Part shown: piece by piece, positions 8,688 through 17,303 of the stretch | Position numbering within the stretch: position 1 is the stretch's first letter | Layout: every line of letters begins with the position of its first letter | Source: JADHTT01 sp964633845 | GTDB taxonomy: Bacteria > Campylobacterota > Campylobacteria > Campylobacterales > Arcobacteraceae | Length of the DNA: 64,000 bases | Direction: 5' to 3' | NCBI GenBank assembly: GCA_964633845.1 | Contig: CAZWLA010000002.1 | Coordinates: forward strand, 19,732 to 83,731 | The notes under the pieces: model-generated | What the model saw: the letters and a program-made list of their open reading frames with translations, nothing else | Told to the model about the DNA's origin: nothing | Databases searched by the model: none | Made by a program: the position numbers and the translations under genes

Positions 8688-9347
8688 ATGAATAAACAAG
8701 ACACTATAATACTTTTTGATTTAGATGGAACACTAATAGATAGCACAGATGCCATTTTAGAATCTTTCCATTTTGCTTTTAAAGATCAAGATTTTAAATT
8801 TGATGGATCTGATCAAGATATCAAAAATGAGATTGGTTATCCTCTTGATATTATGTTTGACACATTAGGTGCTCCACAAGATAGAGTATGGGATTTTGTA
8901 GATTCATATAAAAGTCACTATAGATTAATAGCACAAGATAAAACTACTTTACTTGAAGATGCATTAGAAGCTGTACAAGAGGCTAATAAAATTGCTAGAC
9001 TAGGTGTAGTAACAACTAAGACTACACAATATTCTATCCCACTACTTAAAAACTTTGGTATTTTAGACTATTTTGAAACGATAATTGGTAGACAAGAGGT
9101 AGAAAATCCAAAACCACACCCTGAACCTATACTAAATGCACTAAAAAATATGAATGCAATAGGACATAAAAATTGCTATATAATTGGAGATACAAAACTA
9201 GATCTAATAGCAGCAAACAAAGCTAAAATCAAGTCTGTTGGGGTATTGTGTGGCTACGGACAAGAACTAGATCTAAAGCAATATACTCAAAATATTGCTA
9301 CAAATTCTCTCAACGCAATAAATTTAATAAAGCATACCCTAAACTAA
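8688..9347 (+). CDS. HAD-family hydrolase, phosphoglycolate-phosphatase-like
   Basis: Haloacid dehalogenase superfamily phosphatase with motif I FDLDGTLIDST near residue 10, motif II Thr in VVTTKTT, Lys in ENPKPHPEP and motif III IGDTKLDLIAANKA. The order and cap type resemble Gph phosphoglycolate phosphatase and PpaX, but the substrate is not fixed by sequence. An upstream in-frame ATG (8664) lies within the preceding gene. I prefer 8688 because AAGGAT at 8678-8683 is a good ribosome-binding site. This gives 219 residues. Confidence 0.85.
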   Translation: MNKQDTIILFDLDGTLIDSTDAILESFHFAFKDQDFKFDGSDQDIKNEIGYPLDIMFDTLGAPQDRVWDFVDSYKSHYRLIAQDKTTLLEDALEAVQEANKIARLGVVTTKTTQYSIPLLKNFGILDYFETIIGRQEVENPKPHPEPILNALKNMNAIGHKNCYIIGDTKLDLIAANKAKIKSVGVLCGYGQELDLKQYTQNIATNSLNAINLIKHTLN

Positions 9348-9371
9348 AGCAATTTATAAGTTGATTTAACA

Positions 9372-9413
9372 TAAAATCAGAGACAAACATTAAAAAAAGC
9401 ATCTGATGCTTTT
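9372..9413 (+). promoter_or_regulatory. Putative promoter and leader hairpin of porCDAB
   Basis: A -10-like TAAAAT (9372-9377) is followed by the inverted repeat AAAAGCATC (9395-9403) / GATGCTTTT (9405-9413), which ends 19 nt before the porC start codon. The hairpin could be a weak attenuator or stabilise the 5' end; its T-rich right arm resembles a terminator. It could also end transcription from the HAD gene. Low confidence. Confidence 0.35.
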
Positions 9414-9432
9414 ATTACTATTAGGAGAAACT

Positions 9433-9999
9433 ATGTTAGAAATTAGATGGCACAGTAGAGCTGGACAAGGTGCCGTAACAGGTGCTAAAGGTCTTGGTTC
9501 TGTTGTTGCTGAAACTGGGAAACAAGTACAAGCATTTTCATTTTACGGTTCTGCAAAAAGAGGAGCGGCAATGACTGCTTATAACAGAATTGATGATAAC
9601 AAACTATTAAATCATGAAAGATATATGGTTCCTGATTATGTATTTGTAATTGATCCAGGTTTAGCATATACTGATAACATCACTGAAGACTGTAATGAAA
9701 ATACAAAATATATTATTACTACTCACCTTACTGATAAAAAAGAGTTAATCAATATGATTCCTGCTTTAGAAGGAAAAGAAGATCAAGTATTTATTGTAGA
9801 TTGTTTAACAATTGCTCAAGAAACTATTGGTAGACCTATTCCAAATACTCCTGTACTTGGTGCATTTATGAAATTAAGTGGTATGTTTGAAATTGAAGTA
9901 TTCAAAAATGCTATGAAATCTGTACTTGGGAAATTACCTCAAAAAATTATTGATGCGAATATGCTAGCAATTCAACGAGCATATGACGAAGTGAAATAA
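9433..9999 (+). CDS. porC: Pyruvate:ferredoxin (flavodoxin) oxidoreductase gamma subunit
   Basis: Gamma subunit of the four-subunit pyruvate oxidoreductase, which oxidatively decarboxylates pyruvate to acetyl-CoA and reduces ferredoxin or flavodoxin. The start MLEIRWHSRAGQGAVTGAKGL and the GSAKRGAAMTAY segment are typical. I chose the ATG at 9433 rather than the in-frame 9406 because TAGGAG (9422-9427) is properly spaced from it and the family begins here; this gives 188 residues. First gene of a porC-D-A-B operon with the same order as in Helicobacter pylori. Confidence 0.92.
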   Translation: MLEIRWHSRAGQGAVTGAKGLGSVVAETGKQVQAFSFYGSAKRGAAMTAYNRIDDNKLLNHERYMVPDYVFVIDPGLAYTDNITEDCNENTKYIITTHLTDKKELINMIPALEGKEDQVFIVDCLTIAQETIGRPIPNTPVLGAFMKLSGMFEIEVFKNAMKSVLGKLPQKIIDANMLAIQRAYDEVK

Positions 10000-10008
10000 G
10001 GAGATATT

Positions 10009-10473
10009 ATGGCTAAAGATAAAAATGAAAATTTAGATAGAGTTGTTCCTCAGTTAACAAGTATACCAGATCAAAAATCTGTATTTGATATGGGTTGGGA
10101 TGAATTAGTACCTGGTGCAGCATGTTTTTCATTCAATGAAGATATTGACCATACAGTTGTAGATGTACAGCCAGAAGATAGAATCTATGCTGAAACAAAT
10201 TCAATTAACAAATATGTTGGTGACTGGAGAGTTGTAAAGCCAGTATGGAAAGCTGATCTATGTATTGATTGTCAAAACTGTTGGTTATATTGTCCAGATA
10301 CATCTATTATCTCTAGAGATAAAGAGATGGTTGGTATTGATTATGATCACTGTAAAGGATGTGGAATATGTTCAGAAGTATGTCCTACAAATCCAAAATC
10401 ACTAGTAATGTTTGTTGAAACTATGAAAAATGAAGAGGCACTAATGCAGTGGCCAGAGAAAGAAGGTAAATAA
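10009..10473 (+). CDS. porD: Pyruvate:ferredoxin oxidoreductase delta (ferredoxin) subunit
   Basis: 2[4Fe-4S] ferredoxin-like subunit that carries electrons from the TPP/4Fe-4S centre to the external acceptor. Two CxxCxxCxxxCP-type motifs are present: CIDCQNCWLYCP and CKGCGICSEVCP. The ~90-residue N-terminal extension before the first cluster (with the PVWKADLC junction) is the pattern seen in Helicobacter and Campylobacter PorD. 154 residues. It has a ribosome-binding site (AAGGAG) and is separated from porA by 1 base. Confidence 0.92.
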   Translation: MAKDKNENLDRVVPQLTSIPDQKSVFDMGWDELVPGAACFSFNEDIDHTVVDVQPEDRIYAETNSINKYVGDWRVVKPVWKADLCIDCQNCWLYCPDTSIISRDKEMVGIDYDHCKGCGICSEVCPTNPKSLVMFVETMKNEEALMQWPEKEGK

Positions 10474-10474
10474 T

Positions 10475-11728
10475 ATGAGTAAATTAAAAACAGGAAACTC
10501 AAGAGTAATGGAGCTTAATACTGTTGAAGTATGGGATGGAAATGTTGCAAACTCGCATGCTTTAAGACAAGCAAGTGTTGATGTAGTTTCTGCCTATCCT
10601 ATTACACCATCAACTGGTACAGTTGAAGGTTATGCATCACATAAAGCAAATGGTTATGTAGATGGTGAAATGATCATGACAGAATCTGAGCATGCAGCAA
10701 TGTCTGGATGTATTGGTGCTGCTGCTGCAGGTGCTAGAACTGCAACTGCTACATCTTCTCAAGGTCTTGCACTTATGGTTGAGACACTTTATCAAGCAGC
10801 TGGTATGAGAATGCCAATTGTATTATGTCTAATCAACAGAGCATTAGCTGCTCCACTAAATGTAAATGGTGACCACTCTGATATGTACTTAGCAAATCAA
10901 TCTGGTTGGATCTCAATTGATGCATGTAACCCAGAAGAGTCTTATGATCTTGTACTTTGTGCATTTAAAATTGCAGAGAATAAAGATGTAAGACTACCAG
11001 TAATTGTTAACCAAGATGGATTCTTAACTTCACACAAAGCTCAAAATGTTAGAGCTTTATCTGATGAAGTTGCACATGAATTTGTTGGTGACTACTTAGA
11101 AATCAACTCTATGCTTAACTTTGATAAACCTGTAACTCATGGTGTACAAACAGAATCTGACTGGCACTTTGAACATAAAGCAAAACAAAATAAAGCTATG
11201 ATGGAATCTCCAAAAGTTATCCAAGAAGTATTTGACGAGTATGCTAAAGTAAGTGGTAGACAATATAATATGATTGAAACACATATGACAGAAGATGCTG
11301 ATGTAATCTTAATTTGTATGGGTACTACTTATGAAACTACTTGTGTAACTGCTGATAAATTAAGAGCTGAAGGTAAAAAAGTTGGCGTTATGATGCCTAG
11401 AGTATTTAGACCAACTCAACTAGAAGCTTTTGTAAAAGAATTAGGAAATGCTAAAGCAGTTGTATGTATGGACAGATCAGCTCCTGGTGGACAAACTGGA
11501 TTATTATACAATGACGTTTCTGCTGCATTATTCAATACTGATAAAAGACCATTATTAACAAATGTTATTTATGGTCTTGGTGGTAGAGATATCAATGTTG
11601 AAAACTTATCTGGTATCTTTAATGATGCATTAGCAAATGTTGAAGCAGGTAAAATATTAAATGGTGCTATCCAACAATGGGTTGGAGTAAGAGGGCCAGA
11701 ATTAAAATACTACAGCGTAGAAGGATAA
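10475..11728 (+). CDS. porA: Pyruvate:ferredoxin oxidoreductase alpha subunit
   Basis: Alpha subunit containing the TPP pyrimidine-binding region and the transketolase C-terminal-like domain. Conserved features are VVSAYPITPSTGTVE near residue 38, ESEHAAMSGCIGAAAAGARTATATSSQGL and the NVNGDHSDMYLA segment. 417 residues, full length. It works with porB, which carries the TPP-Mg site. The porA-porB spacing is 3 bases. Confidence 0.94.
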   Translation: MSKLKTGNSRVMELNTVEVWDGNVANSHALRQASVDVVSAYPITPSTGTVEGYASHKANGYVDGEMIMTESEHAAMSGCIGAAAAGARTATATSSQGLALMVETLYQAAGMRMPIVLCLINRALAAPLNVNGDHSDMYLANQSGWISIDACNPEESYDLVLCAFKIAENKDVRLPVIVNQDGFLTSHKAQNVRALSDEVAHEFVGDYLEINSMLNFDKPVTHGVQTESDWHFEHKAKQNKAMMESPKVIQEVFDEYAKVSGRQYNMIETHMTEDADVILICMGTTYETTCVTADKLRAEGKKVGVMMPRVFRPTQLEAFVKELGNAKAVVCMDRSAPGGQTGLLYNDVSAALFNTDKRPLLTNVIYGLGGRDINVENLSGIFNDALANVEAGKILNGAIQQWVGVRGPELKYYSVEG

Positions 11729-11731
11729 AAG

Positions 11732-12715
11732 ATGAGTTGTATTACAGGTGGATGTGCTCCACAAGGAAATAAAGAAATTAAAAACTTAAAATCTTTCTCT
11801 ACAGCAGCAGAAAGATTTGAAGGTGCTCACGTACTATGTCCAGGGTGTGCTCACTCTATTATTGTAAGAGAGATCTTAAATGCTACAAATGACAACTTAG
11901 TTGTATCTGCATCTACTGGATGTCTTGAAGTTTGTACTGCTATCTATCCACATACTTCATGGGATTGTTCATGGATTCATATTGGATTTGAAAACTCTTC
12001 AACTGCAATTGCAGGTGCTGAAGTAGCAAATAAAGCATTAAGAGCAAAAGGTAGAATTTCTGCTGACACTCCAGAGCCAAAGTTTGTAGCATTTGGTGGT
12101 GATGGTGCTACTTACGATATTGGATTCCAATGGATTTCTGGTTGTTTTGAAAGAGGTCATGACATGATGTATGTATGTCTTGATAATGAAGTATATGCAA
12201 ATACTGGTGGTCAAAGATCTTCAGCTACACCTATTGGTGCAACTGCAACTACTACACCAGCAGGATCACACTCATATGGTGAAAAGCAACACAAAAAAGA
12301 TATGCTTCAAATTATGGCAGCACATGGCTCTCCATATGTAGCACAAATCGCTCCAAATAAATGGAAAGATATGGTTAAAAAAATTCAAAAAGGTTTTGAT
12401 ACTAAAGGTCCTGTATACATTAATGCAATGTCAGCTTGTACTACAGAGTGGAAGTTCCCAATGCACCAAACAATTGAAGTATCTGATATGGCGGTTGATT
12501 CATTAGTATTTCCATTATATGAGATTATTGATGGTGCTGAATTAAATATTACTTATAGACCAAAAAATATTGTATCTGTAAGAGATTACTTAGCGGTTCA
12601 ACCAAGATTTAAACACCTATTCAAACCTGAATATGAGCATATTATTGCTGAGAAGCAAAAGCTTGTAGATAGAGATTGGGAAAGACTACAAAGAAGAGAA
12701 GAAGCAAGAGTTTAA
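11732..12715 (+). CDS. porB: Pyruvate:ferredoxin oxidoreductase beta subunit
   Basis: TPP-binding beta subunit. The thiamine diphosphate motif is GGDGATYDIGFQW near residue 125, ending in DNEVYANTGGQRSSATP. Cysteines expected to bind the proximal [4Fe-4S] cluster lie in CPGCAHS and STGCLEVC, with a further Cys in SACTTEWK. 327 residues, full length. Last gene of the operon: its stop codon lies within the left arm of a large nested palindrome (12711-12838). Confidence 0.94.
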   Translation: MSCITGGCAPQGNKEIKNLKSFSTAAERFEGAHVLCPGCAHSIIVREILNATNDNLVVSASTGCLEVCTAIYPHTSWDCSWIHIGFENSSTAIAGAEVANKALRAKGRISADTPEPKFVAFGGDGATYDIGFQWISGCFERGHDMMYVCLDNEVYANTGGQRSSATPIGATATTTPAGSHSYGEKQHKKDMLQIMAAHGSPYVAQIAPNKWKDMVKKIQKGFDTKGPVYINAMSACTTEWKFPMHQTIEVSDMAVDSLVFPLYEIIDGAELNITYRPKNIVSVRDYLAVQPRFKHLFKPEYEHIIAEKQKLVDRDWERLQRREEARV

Positions 12716-12838
12716 AAGAGAAATCTTTACTCATCTTCTTCGTTAAAACCAAAATTTTTAGCACTCGCTTACATAAGTAAGCTCCTTTGCTAAAATTTTG
12801 GCTTTGCCTCAAATCTAAATAAAGCTTTCTCTTTTAAA
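12711..12838. repeat. 128-bp nested palindrome downstream of porB
   Basis: Three inverted repeats are nested inside one another. Outer: 13-bp perfect arms 12711-12723 and 12826-12838. Middle: 12749-12763 with 12788-12801 (one bulged A). Inner: GCTTAC 12767-12772 with GTAAGC 12777-12782, loop ATAA. The outer left arm includes the porB stop codon. The whole can fold into one long hairpin and probably ends the por transcript, but it is far larger than an ordinary terminator and looks like an intergenic repeat element. Whether other copies exist cannot be seen here. Confidence 0.7.
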
Positions 12839-12896
12839 GTAAGATAGTTTCACTTTAATAATATTTCATAAAATCAAATACTATACATTTTTTAGA

Positions 12897-12902
12897 TAAA
12901 AT
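12897..12902 (+). promoter_or_regulatory. Putative leaderless promoter (-10) of the radical SAM gene
   Basis: TAAAAT (in GATAAAATTC) ends 5 nt before the ATG at 12908, and there is no Shine-Dalgarno. The mRNA would begin at or next to the start codon. Confidence 0.45.
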
Positions 12903-12907
12903 TCTTC

Positions 12908-13789
12908 ATGCAAGAAACTTATTCATTTCCACTTTATAGACCACCAGCAGAAGCTAATAGTATAATAATTCAAGTTACTAATGGTTGTAGTTATAATCAG
13001 TGTACATTCTGTTCTATGTATATCGATAAAAAATATACTATAAATACTCTAGATGAAATATATAAACAAATAGATTATTTTTCATTACAAAATCCAAATG
13101 CAACAAAAATATTTTTAGCAGATGGAGATGTATTGGGTATAGACACAAATATTATACTTGAAATACTAAAATATTTACAAACAAAATTTTCTAAGCTTAG
13201 AAGAGTATCCACATATGGATCAACACAAAATATATTAAATAAAACAGATGAAGAGCTAAAACTTTTAAAAGAAAATAAACTAAGCCTAATTTACTATGGT
13301 ATTGAATCAGGAAGCGATACTATACTGGAAAAAATAAATAAAGGTGTAAACTCACAAGAGATTATTGATACTATTAAAAAGATTACCGCTGCTAATATAA
13401 AAGTATCAGCAACAGTTATACTAGGTCTTGGTGGTATTGCTTACTCAAGAGAACATATATTACATAGTGCAAGAATAGTTAATGAAACCCAAATAACATA
13501 TTTATCTACACTTCAACTTGGACTTGACGATAGCATCAAAGATAGATTCTTTAAAAACTTTAGTGATTATTTTGCATCTACTGATTATGATATTATTAAC
13601 GAGCAAAGAGAGTTTATAGAAGCTATAAACCCTACAAATAAGATAATATTTAGATCAAATCATGCATCAAATGCTATTCATCTATCAGGAACTCTTCCTA
13701 GAGATAAAGGAAAACTTATAGATCAACTAGATGTGGCAAAAATTATGGGTAATGAGATTATTATACCTATAAAATATAGAGGATTTTAA
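12908..13789 (+). CDS. Radical SAM protein of unknown function
   Basis: A radical S-adenosylmethionine enzyme core. The three cluster cysteines are C27, C32 and C35 in NGCSYNQCTFC; the Cx4Cx2C spacing differs from the canonical Cx3Cx2C but is seen in COG1032/Elp3-related proteins. The SAM-binding region includes ADGDVLG and YYGIESGSDTILEKINKG, typical of the MiaB/NifB/Elp3-like set. 293 residues, with no extra cobalamin or TRAM domain. The reaction cannot be assigned. It converges end to end with the minus-strand gene at 13790. Confidence 0.8.
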   Translation: MQETYSFPLYRPPAEANSIIIQVTNGCSYNQCTFCSMYIDKKYTINTLDEIYKQIDYFSLQNPNATKIFLADGDVLGIDTNIILEILKYLQTKFSKLRRVSTYGSTQNILNKTDEELKLLKENKLSLIYYGIESGSDTILEKINKGVNSQEIIDTIKKITAANIKVSATVILGLGGIAYSREHILHSARIVNETQITYLSTLQLGLDDSIKDRFFKNFSDYFASTDYDIINEQREFIEAINPTNKIIFRSNHASNAIHLSGTLPRDKGKLIDQLDVAKIMGNEIIIPIKYRGF

Positions 13790-14524
13790 TTAAAACTTAT
13801 AAGAGATACCCGTCTTAGTAGATAGGTCAGATTTATCTATTCCACTTGCAGGTTTTGAATCATACATATGGTTTACACTAATCACTAAATCAAGTGTCTT
13901 TGTAATTACAAATGATAATTGTGCTTTTTGTGAAATATGATAATCACTGGCATTATCAAGTCTTGGTTGATAGTATCCATTGTATGTAAACTTATTGTTA
14001 TTCTCGAATTTTTGATTATATGATATATAAGAGTTTATGGATTCAAAACTACTTTTAACACTATCTTCATCTAATTTTGTATTAAATACACCTAATCCAA
14101 AAAATACGCTACTCTCATTTTCTAAATTCATTTTATATCTAGCACCAATACCACTTAAGTATCTTGATTTAATAGATCTAAATGTATCTTTTTGTGCCTG
14201 AAAAAATAGTTCATAGTTTAATGAAGGATTATTACTTGTTCGTATATGTCTTAAGTGTACAAAAGTTTTATCTGTATTTTTAATACCTTTTGACTCTCCA
14301 TATTCATGATCTAGTAAAATCATATTAGCATTATCTATATTGTAAAATGTACTTTTAAAGCTAAGAGATGTAGTTGTTACATCACTATTTCCTGATTTTG
14401 TACTGCATGAAGCAGCAATTTGTGATTTTGACTCTTCTTTGCCTGTAATTTCAATTGGCTTAATACTTACTATTGCTAATGCACTTGAAGCAAGCAGTAT
14501 AGATCCTAATAATATTTTTTTCAT
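13790..14524 (-). CDS. Predicted outer-membrane barrel protein (DUF481-like)
   Basis: 244 residues with a signal peptide (MKKILLGSILLASSALA), alternating polar/aromatic strand patterns (YLSGIGARYKMNLENESSVFFGLGVF, TKTLDLVISVNHMYDS) and a C-terminal Phe, as in outer-membrane beta-barrels. It resembles DUF481/YdiY-type proteins by pattern; this is inference. The ATG at 14524 is preferred over an in-frame TTG at 14533 because AAGGA sits 9 bases upstream of the ATG but overlaps the TTG. It is the last gene of the minus-strand TPM-FixH unit. Confidence 0.55.
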   Translation of the reverse strand: MKKILLGSILLASSALAIVSIKPIEITGKEESKSQIAASCSTKSGNSDVTTTSLSFKSTFYNIDNANMILLDHEYGESKGIKNTDKTFVHLRHIRTSNNPSLNYELFFQAQKDTFRSIKSRYLSGIGARYKMNLENESSVFFGLGVFNTKLDEDSVKSSFESINSYISYNQKFENNNKFTYNGYYQPRLDNASDYHISQKAQLSFVITKTLDLVISVNHMYDSKPASGIDKSDLSTKTGISYKF

Positions 14525-14539
14525 AATTAGCAATCCTTT

Positions 14540-15106
14540 TTATTTAGCATTTGTTTTAATAAAGAAAAAACCTTTCTCTTTACCTATTTCTATAGTACCA
14601 GTAATATTCCAATAACCAATTTGTTTTAATTCAAAACTATCACTTTTACCGTTTTTAAACTCTAGCCTCTTATCATTTTCATGTGTTGTAGCCATAGTAA
14701 CAAGCATATTAGTTTTTACATTTTTAATACAGTTACCATCTTTATCAGTAATTTTAACTTCAAAATTATTTGTACCTGGTTTTAATATATTTTTTCTAAT
14801 CTTTCTTTGAGAAATTGCTCTTTGCGCCAAAAATACATCTTCATGCGTGATACCCTTAATCACTTCATCATTAAATTTAAATTCAATATAATACTTACTA
14901 TTAAGTCTTGCATTTGATAATACTATATCATTATAATTATTATCAATATTATGGTATGTACTCAAAAATGAATTATCATCATCTTTACCTACACCTGCTT
15001 GCATAGTCATATATACCGTCCATATAATTAATCCAAGACCAGATACAAATTTAGCTACAAATATCGTATATAGTAGCCATTTATTCATTGGCTTTTTTGT
15101 TCCCAT
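14540..15106 (-). CDS. FixH/CcoH-like protein
   Basis: 188-residue protein with one N-terminal membrane segment (WLLYTIFVAKFVSGLGLIIW) and a periplasmic domain that opens with the FSLSTYHN-type region: FLSTYHNIDNNYNDIVLSN. This resembles FixH/CcoH, a factor for assembly or stability of cbb3 oxidase. The location downstream of ccoNOQP supports this. The rest of the domain looks like an Ig-like fold (GTNNFEVKITDKDG). It starts at the last base of the TPM gene's stop. Confidence 0.7.
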   Translation of the reverse strand: MGTKKPMNKWLLYTIFVAKFVSGLGLIIWTVYMTMQAGVGKDDDNSFLSTYHNIDNNYNDIVLSNARLNSKYYIEFKFNDEVIKGITHEDVFLAQRAISQRKIRKNILKPGTNNFEVKITDKDGNCIKNVKTNMLVTMATTHENDKRLEFKNGKSDSFELKQIGYWNITGTIEIGKEKGFFFIKTNAK

Positions 15107-15726
15107 TATTTATACTTTCTTTGTCTCATAATAATCACTGCGTATGCAACAATTCCAAATACTACAAGTGAATACATAAATACTTTCCATATACTACTTG
15201 CCGTTTTGCCACCACTTCCTATGCTAGATTTTAATTCTATACCTTTGTGTTCAGCTAAGCTATCTGCAATCTGTGCTATACCATTTAAGGTCGCAGCACT
15301 AGTTTTTGCAAATAGTGAATTTTTATCTTTTGATGCTAGAAGTGGTATTACATATCCATCTAATATATCATCTTTATCTAATTTAGCCATTACATCTTTT
15401 GAAGCTAAAATAGAAGCATATTTTTGATCAATTGCTAGAACTAATATTGCATATGCTTTTTTAGATGATAAAGAGCTTATAAGATTACTTTCAAACATTT
15501 TCATCATATCTCTTCTTTGTTCTCTTGGTAATGCTGGATCAATACCATTGTTCTCTATGATATATGCATGTATATTTACTCCAAGTCTCTCCTTAGCTTC
15601 TAATCCAATTTCATTAATTTTATCTTGTGCTCTTTGGTCTATTAAACCATCATGCTTTAAAATTACATTATTTGCAAAAAGTGTAGTAAAAGCTAATGTA
15701 AGCATTAGTAAAAGTTTTCTTTTCAA
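15106..15726 (-). CDS. TPM-domain membrane protein
   Basis: 206 residues: an N-terminal signal peptide (LLLMLTLAFTTLFA), a TPM domain (TLP18.3/Psb32/MOLO-1 type; INEIGLEAKERLGVNIHAYIIENNG, KKAYAILVLAIDQKYASILAS) and one C-terminal membrane helix (FMYSLVVFGIVAYAVIIM). TPM proteins have been linked to phosphatase activity or membrane-complex quality control, but the function here is unknown. It lies downstream of the cco-operon terminator, so it probably has its own promoter, and is co-transcribed with the FixH-like gene. Confidence 0.7.
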   Translation of the reverse strand: MKRKLLLMLTLAFTTLFANNVILKHDGLIDQRAQDKINEIGLEAKERLGVNIHAYIIENNGIDPALPREQRRDMMKMFESNLISSLSSKKAYAILVLAIDQKYASILASKDVMAKLDKDDILDGYVIPLLASKDKNSLFAKTSAATLNGIAQIADSLAEHKGIELKSSIGSGGKTASSIWKVFMYSLVVFGIVAYAVIIMRQRKYK

Positions 15727-15764
15727 TATATTTTCCCTATATTATTTTTGCTATTATATCAAAA

Positions 15765-15808
15765 ATAAACAAAATAAAAAAGGGGAGATGCTCAAAGCAT
15801 CTCCCCTT
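15765..15808 (-). terminator. Terminator of the ccoNOQP operon
   Basis: A perfect 12-bp GC-rich inverted repeat (arms 15780-15791 and 15797-15808, loop 15792-15796) is followed on the minus strand by a U-rich tract (complement of 15765-15780). It ends the minus-strand transcript just after the 30-residue small ORF and before the TPM gene. Confidence 0.85.
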
Positions 15809-15836
15809 CTCTTTATTATTTTGACTATTTAATCAA

Positions 15837-15929
15837 TTAACCTACAAATACTCTTGTAGGATCTAAGTATGATAAATAGATTGTAGAAACAGCAGCAACT
15901 ACTAGTAACCATGCGATAACTTTTTCCAT
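15837..15929 (-). CDS. Small 30-residue membrane peptide in the cbb3 operon
   Basis: An ATG at 15929 with ribosome-binding site AAGGAT opens a 30-codon frame that ends at a TAA at 15837. The product starts MEKVIAWLLVVAAVSTIYL and is essentially one membrane helix with a short C-terminal tail (DPTRVFVG). It lies between the DUF4006 gene and the operon terminator, on the same strand. Single-helix peptides of this size are known as extra cbb3 subunits (CcoM-type) in other bacteria; that it is one here is inference. Confidence 0.6.
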   Translation of the reverse strand: MEKVIAWLLVVAAVSTIYLSYLDPTRVFVG

Positions 15930-15938
15930 TTTATATCC

Positions 15939-16172
15939 TTACTTATTTGTTCTATGATTAATATTCTCAAGACTATTCATCTTAAGAGCATTTAAATCTT
16001 GATTAACTTCATAAAAGTTAGTAGCATTTGCAGCTTGAGTTCCAATACTAAGAACAGTTAAAACTCCTAGAATTGAAAGTAATAATACTACAGCAACTAA
16101 AAAACCTGATATACCATGCATGAAAGAGAATATACCTCTTTCATTTTCATTCATTTGTGTATTTCCAGCCAT
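15939..16172 (-). CDS. DUF4006 family protein
   Basis: 77 residues with one strong membrane segment (GISGFLVAVVLLLSILGVLTVL) and a charged C-terminal tail. It matches the DUF4006 proteins that follow ccoP in Campylobacterota. It starts 1 base after the ccoP stop, so it belongs to the ccoNOQP operon and is probably an accessory or assembly factor; the role is unproven. Confidence 0.75.
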   Translation of the reverse strand: MAGNTQMNENERGIFSFMHGISGFLVAVVLLLSILGVLTVLSIGTQAANATNFYEVNQDLNALKMNSLENINHRTNK

Positions 16173-16173
16173 A

Positions 16174-17064
16174 TTATTCTCCTAAACTTCTAAGGTAGTT
16201 AGCAACTGCTTTACCTTGAGTATCAGTTAACATACCTTCAAATGATGGCATTGTACCAATTGATGATTTTTTACCATCTTTAAGTACAGATGCAACTAAC
16301 GCATCATCATAAGATCTGATATTTGGTCCAACGTACTCGATTCCGTTTCCATCATCACCATGACATCCAGCACAAGCAGCATAAGATGCAGGTGCTTCAC
16401 CCTTAAATCCATCAGCTACATACTCAGCAATTGCTTCTACATCTGCACCTGCTGCCATACCTGCAGGCATACCACCTGGGAATGCAGTTTTAAAGTTGTT
16501 TGCACCATTATTAATAACTTCAATTACAGAAGCTTTAGAGATTCTTTTTGTTAAATCTTGTGCTTTACCTTCAATACCTTCAGCATCTACACCATGACAT
16601 GGTGAACATTGTACTAAGTATACAGACTCACCCATTGCAGTTAATTCAGCTGATGTAATGTTGTTCCACTTAGCTTCAAATTTAGCTTGATGCTCTAAAG
16701 TTTCTTCATTCCATTGTCCAATTTGTGAAAATTGATTTGTTGGGTATCCAATAAAGAAATACCATAACATCCATAAAATTGTACCGATGTATGCTAAAGC
16801 CCATCCACTTGGTACTGGATTTTTGTATTCACCAATTCCATCCCAATTTTCTTCAGCTAACTCACCAGTAGCCGTATCATTTTTAATTTGATTAACGTAC
16901 TTTAATGCTACAAATACTGTAATACCGATAATCGCTAATCCAGCAAGCATTGTAAGGTCATTAATATAATCTTCACCTAGATTAAAAGAGTCACCTGCTA
17001 CAAAGTAAGTTCCTGCCATTAATGCTACGATAAGAATAATTCCACCTATAACCATAGACTTCAT
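16174..17064 (-). CDS. ccoP: cbb3-type cytochrome c oxidase subunit III (dihaem)
   Basis: Membrane-anchored dihaem cytochrome c that delivers electrons to ccoN. Two CxxCH haem sites are present: CSPCH near residue 154 and CAGCH near residue 232. Met ligands are plausible in AFPGGMPAGMA and GTMPSFEGM. N-terminal membrane helices lie at about 4-22, 36-56 and 90-108. 296 residues. Fourth gene of the operon. Confidence 0.96.
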   Translation of the reverse strand: MKSMVIGGIILIVALMAGTYFVAGDSFNLGEDYINDLTMLAGLAIIGITVFVALKYVNQIKNDTATGELAEENWDGIGEYKNPVPSGWALAYIGTILWMLWYFFIGYPTNQFSQIGQWNEETLEHQAKFEAKWNNITSAELTAMGESVYLVQCSPCHGVDAEGIEGKAQDLTKRISKASVIEVINNGANNFKTAFPGGMPAGMAAGADVEAIAEYVADGFKGEAPASYAACAGCHGDDGNGIEYVGPNIRSYDDALVASVLKDGKKSSIGTMPSFEGMLTDTQGKAVANYLRSLGE

Positions 17065-17065
17065 A

Positions 17066-17293
17066 CTATTTTTCTCCTTTTTCGTTTTCTTTTGTTTCTC
17101 TTTCTTCTAAAGGTTCTTGGTCATATGAATCATCATGAACTATACTCGTATATTTTTCATAATCTCTCTCACCTGTTTTTTGTCTTTTATACATTGAGTA
17201 TACATAGCTATAAAATATAACTGTAACAAATAACATGATGAAAAATTTCCCATACCCTTGTATAGTCATCCATGTATCATAATCTAATTCCAA
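17066..17293 (-). CDS. ccoQ: cbb3-type oxidase subunit CcoQ
   Basis: 75-residue single-helix subunit (FFIMLFVTVIFYSYVYSMY) with an acidic C-terminal tail. The family role is to stabilise the association of ccoP with the core complex. Assigned by its place between ccoO and ccoP, its length and its topology. The spacing to ccoP is 1 base. Confidence 0.88.
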   Translation of the reverse strand: MELDYDTWMTIQGYGKFFIMLFVTVIFYSYVYSMYKRQKTGERDYEKYTSIVHDDSYDQEPLEERETKENEKGEK

Positions 17294-17303
17294 GAAACAA
17301 CCT

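Noticed and set aside
12716..12907. A hidden gene in the region between porB and the radical SAM gene
   Set aside because: No frame with a start signal survives; the region is explained by the nested palindrome and a promoter.
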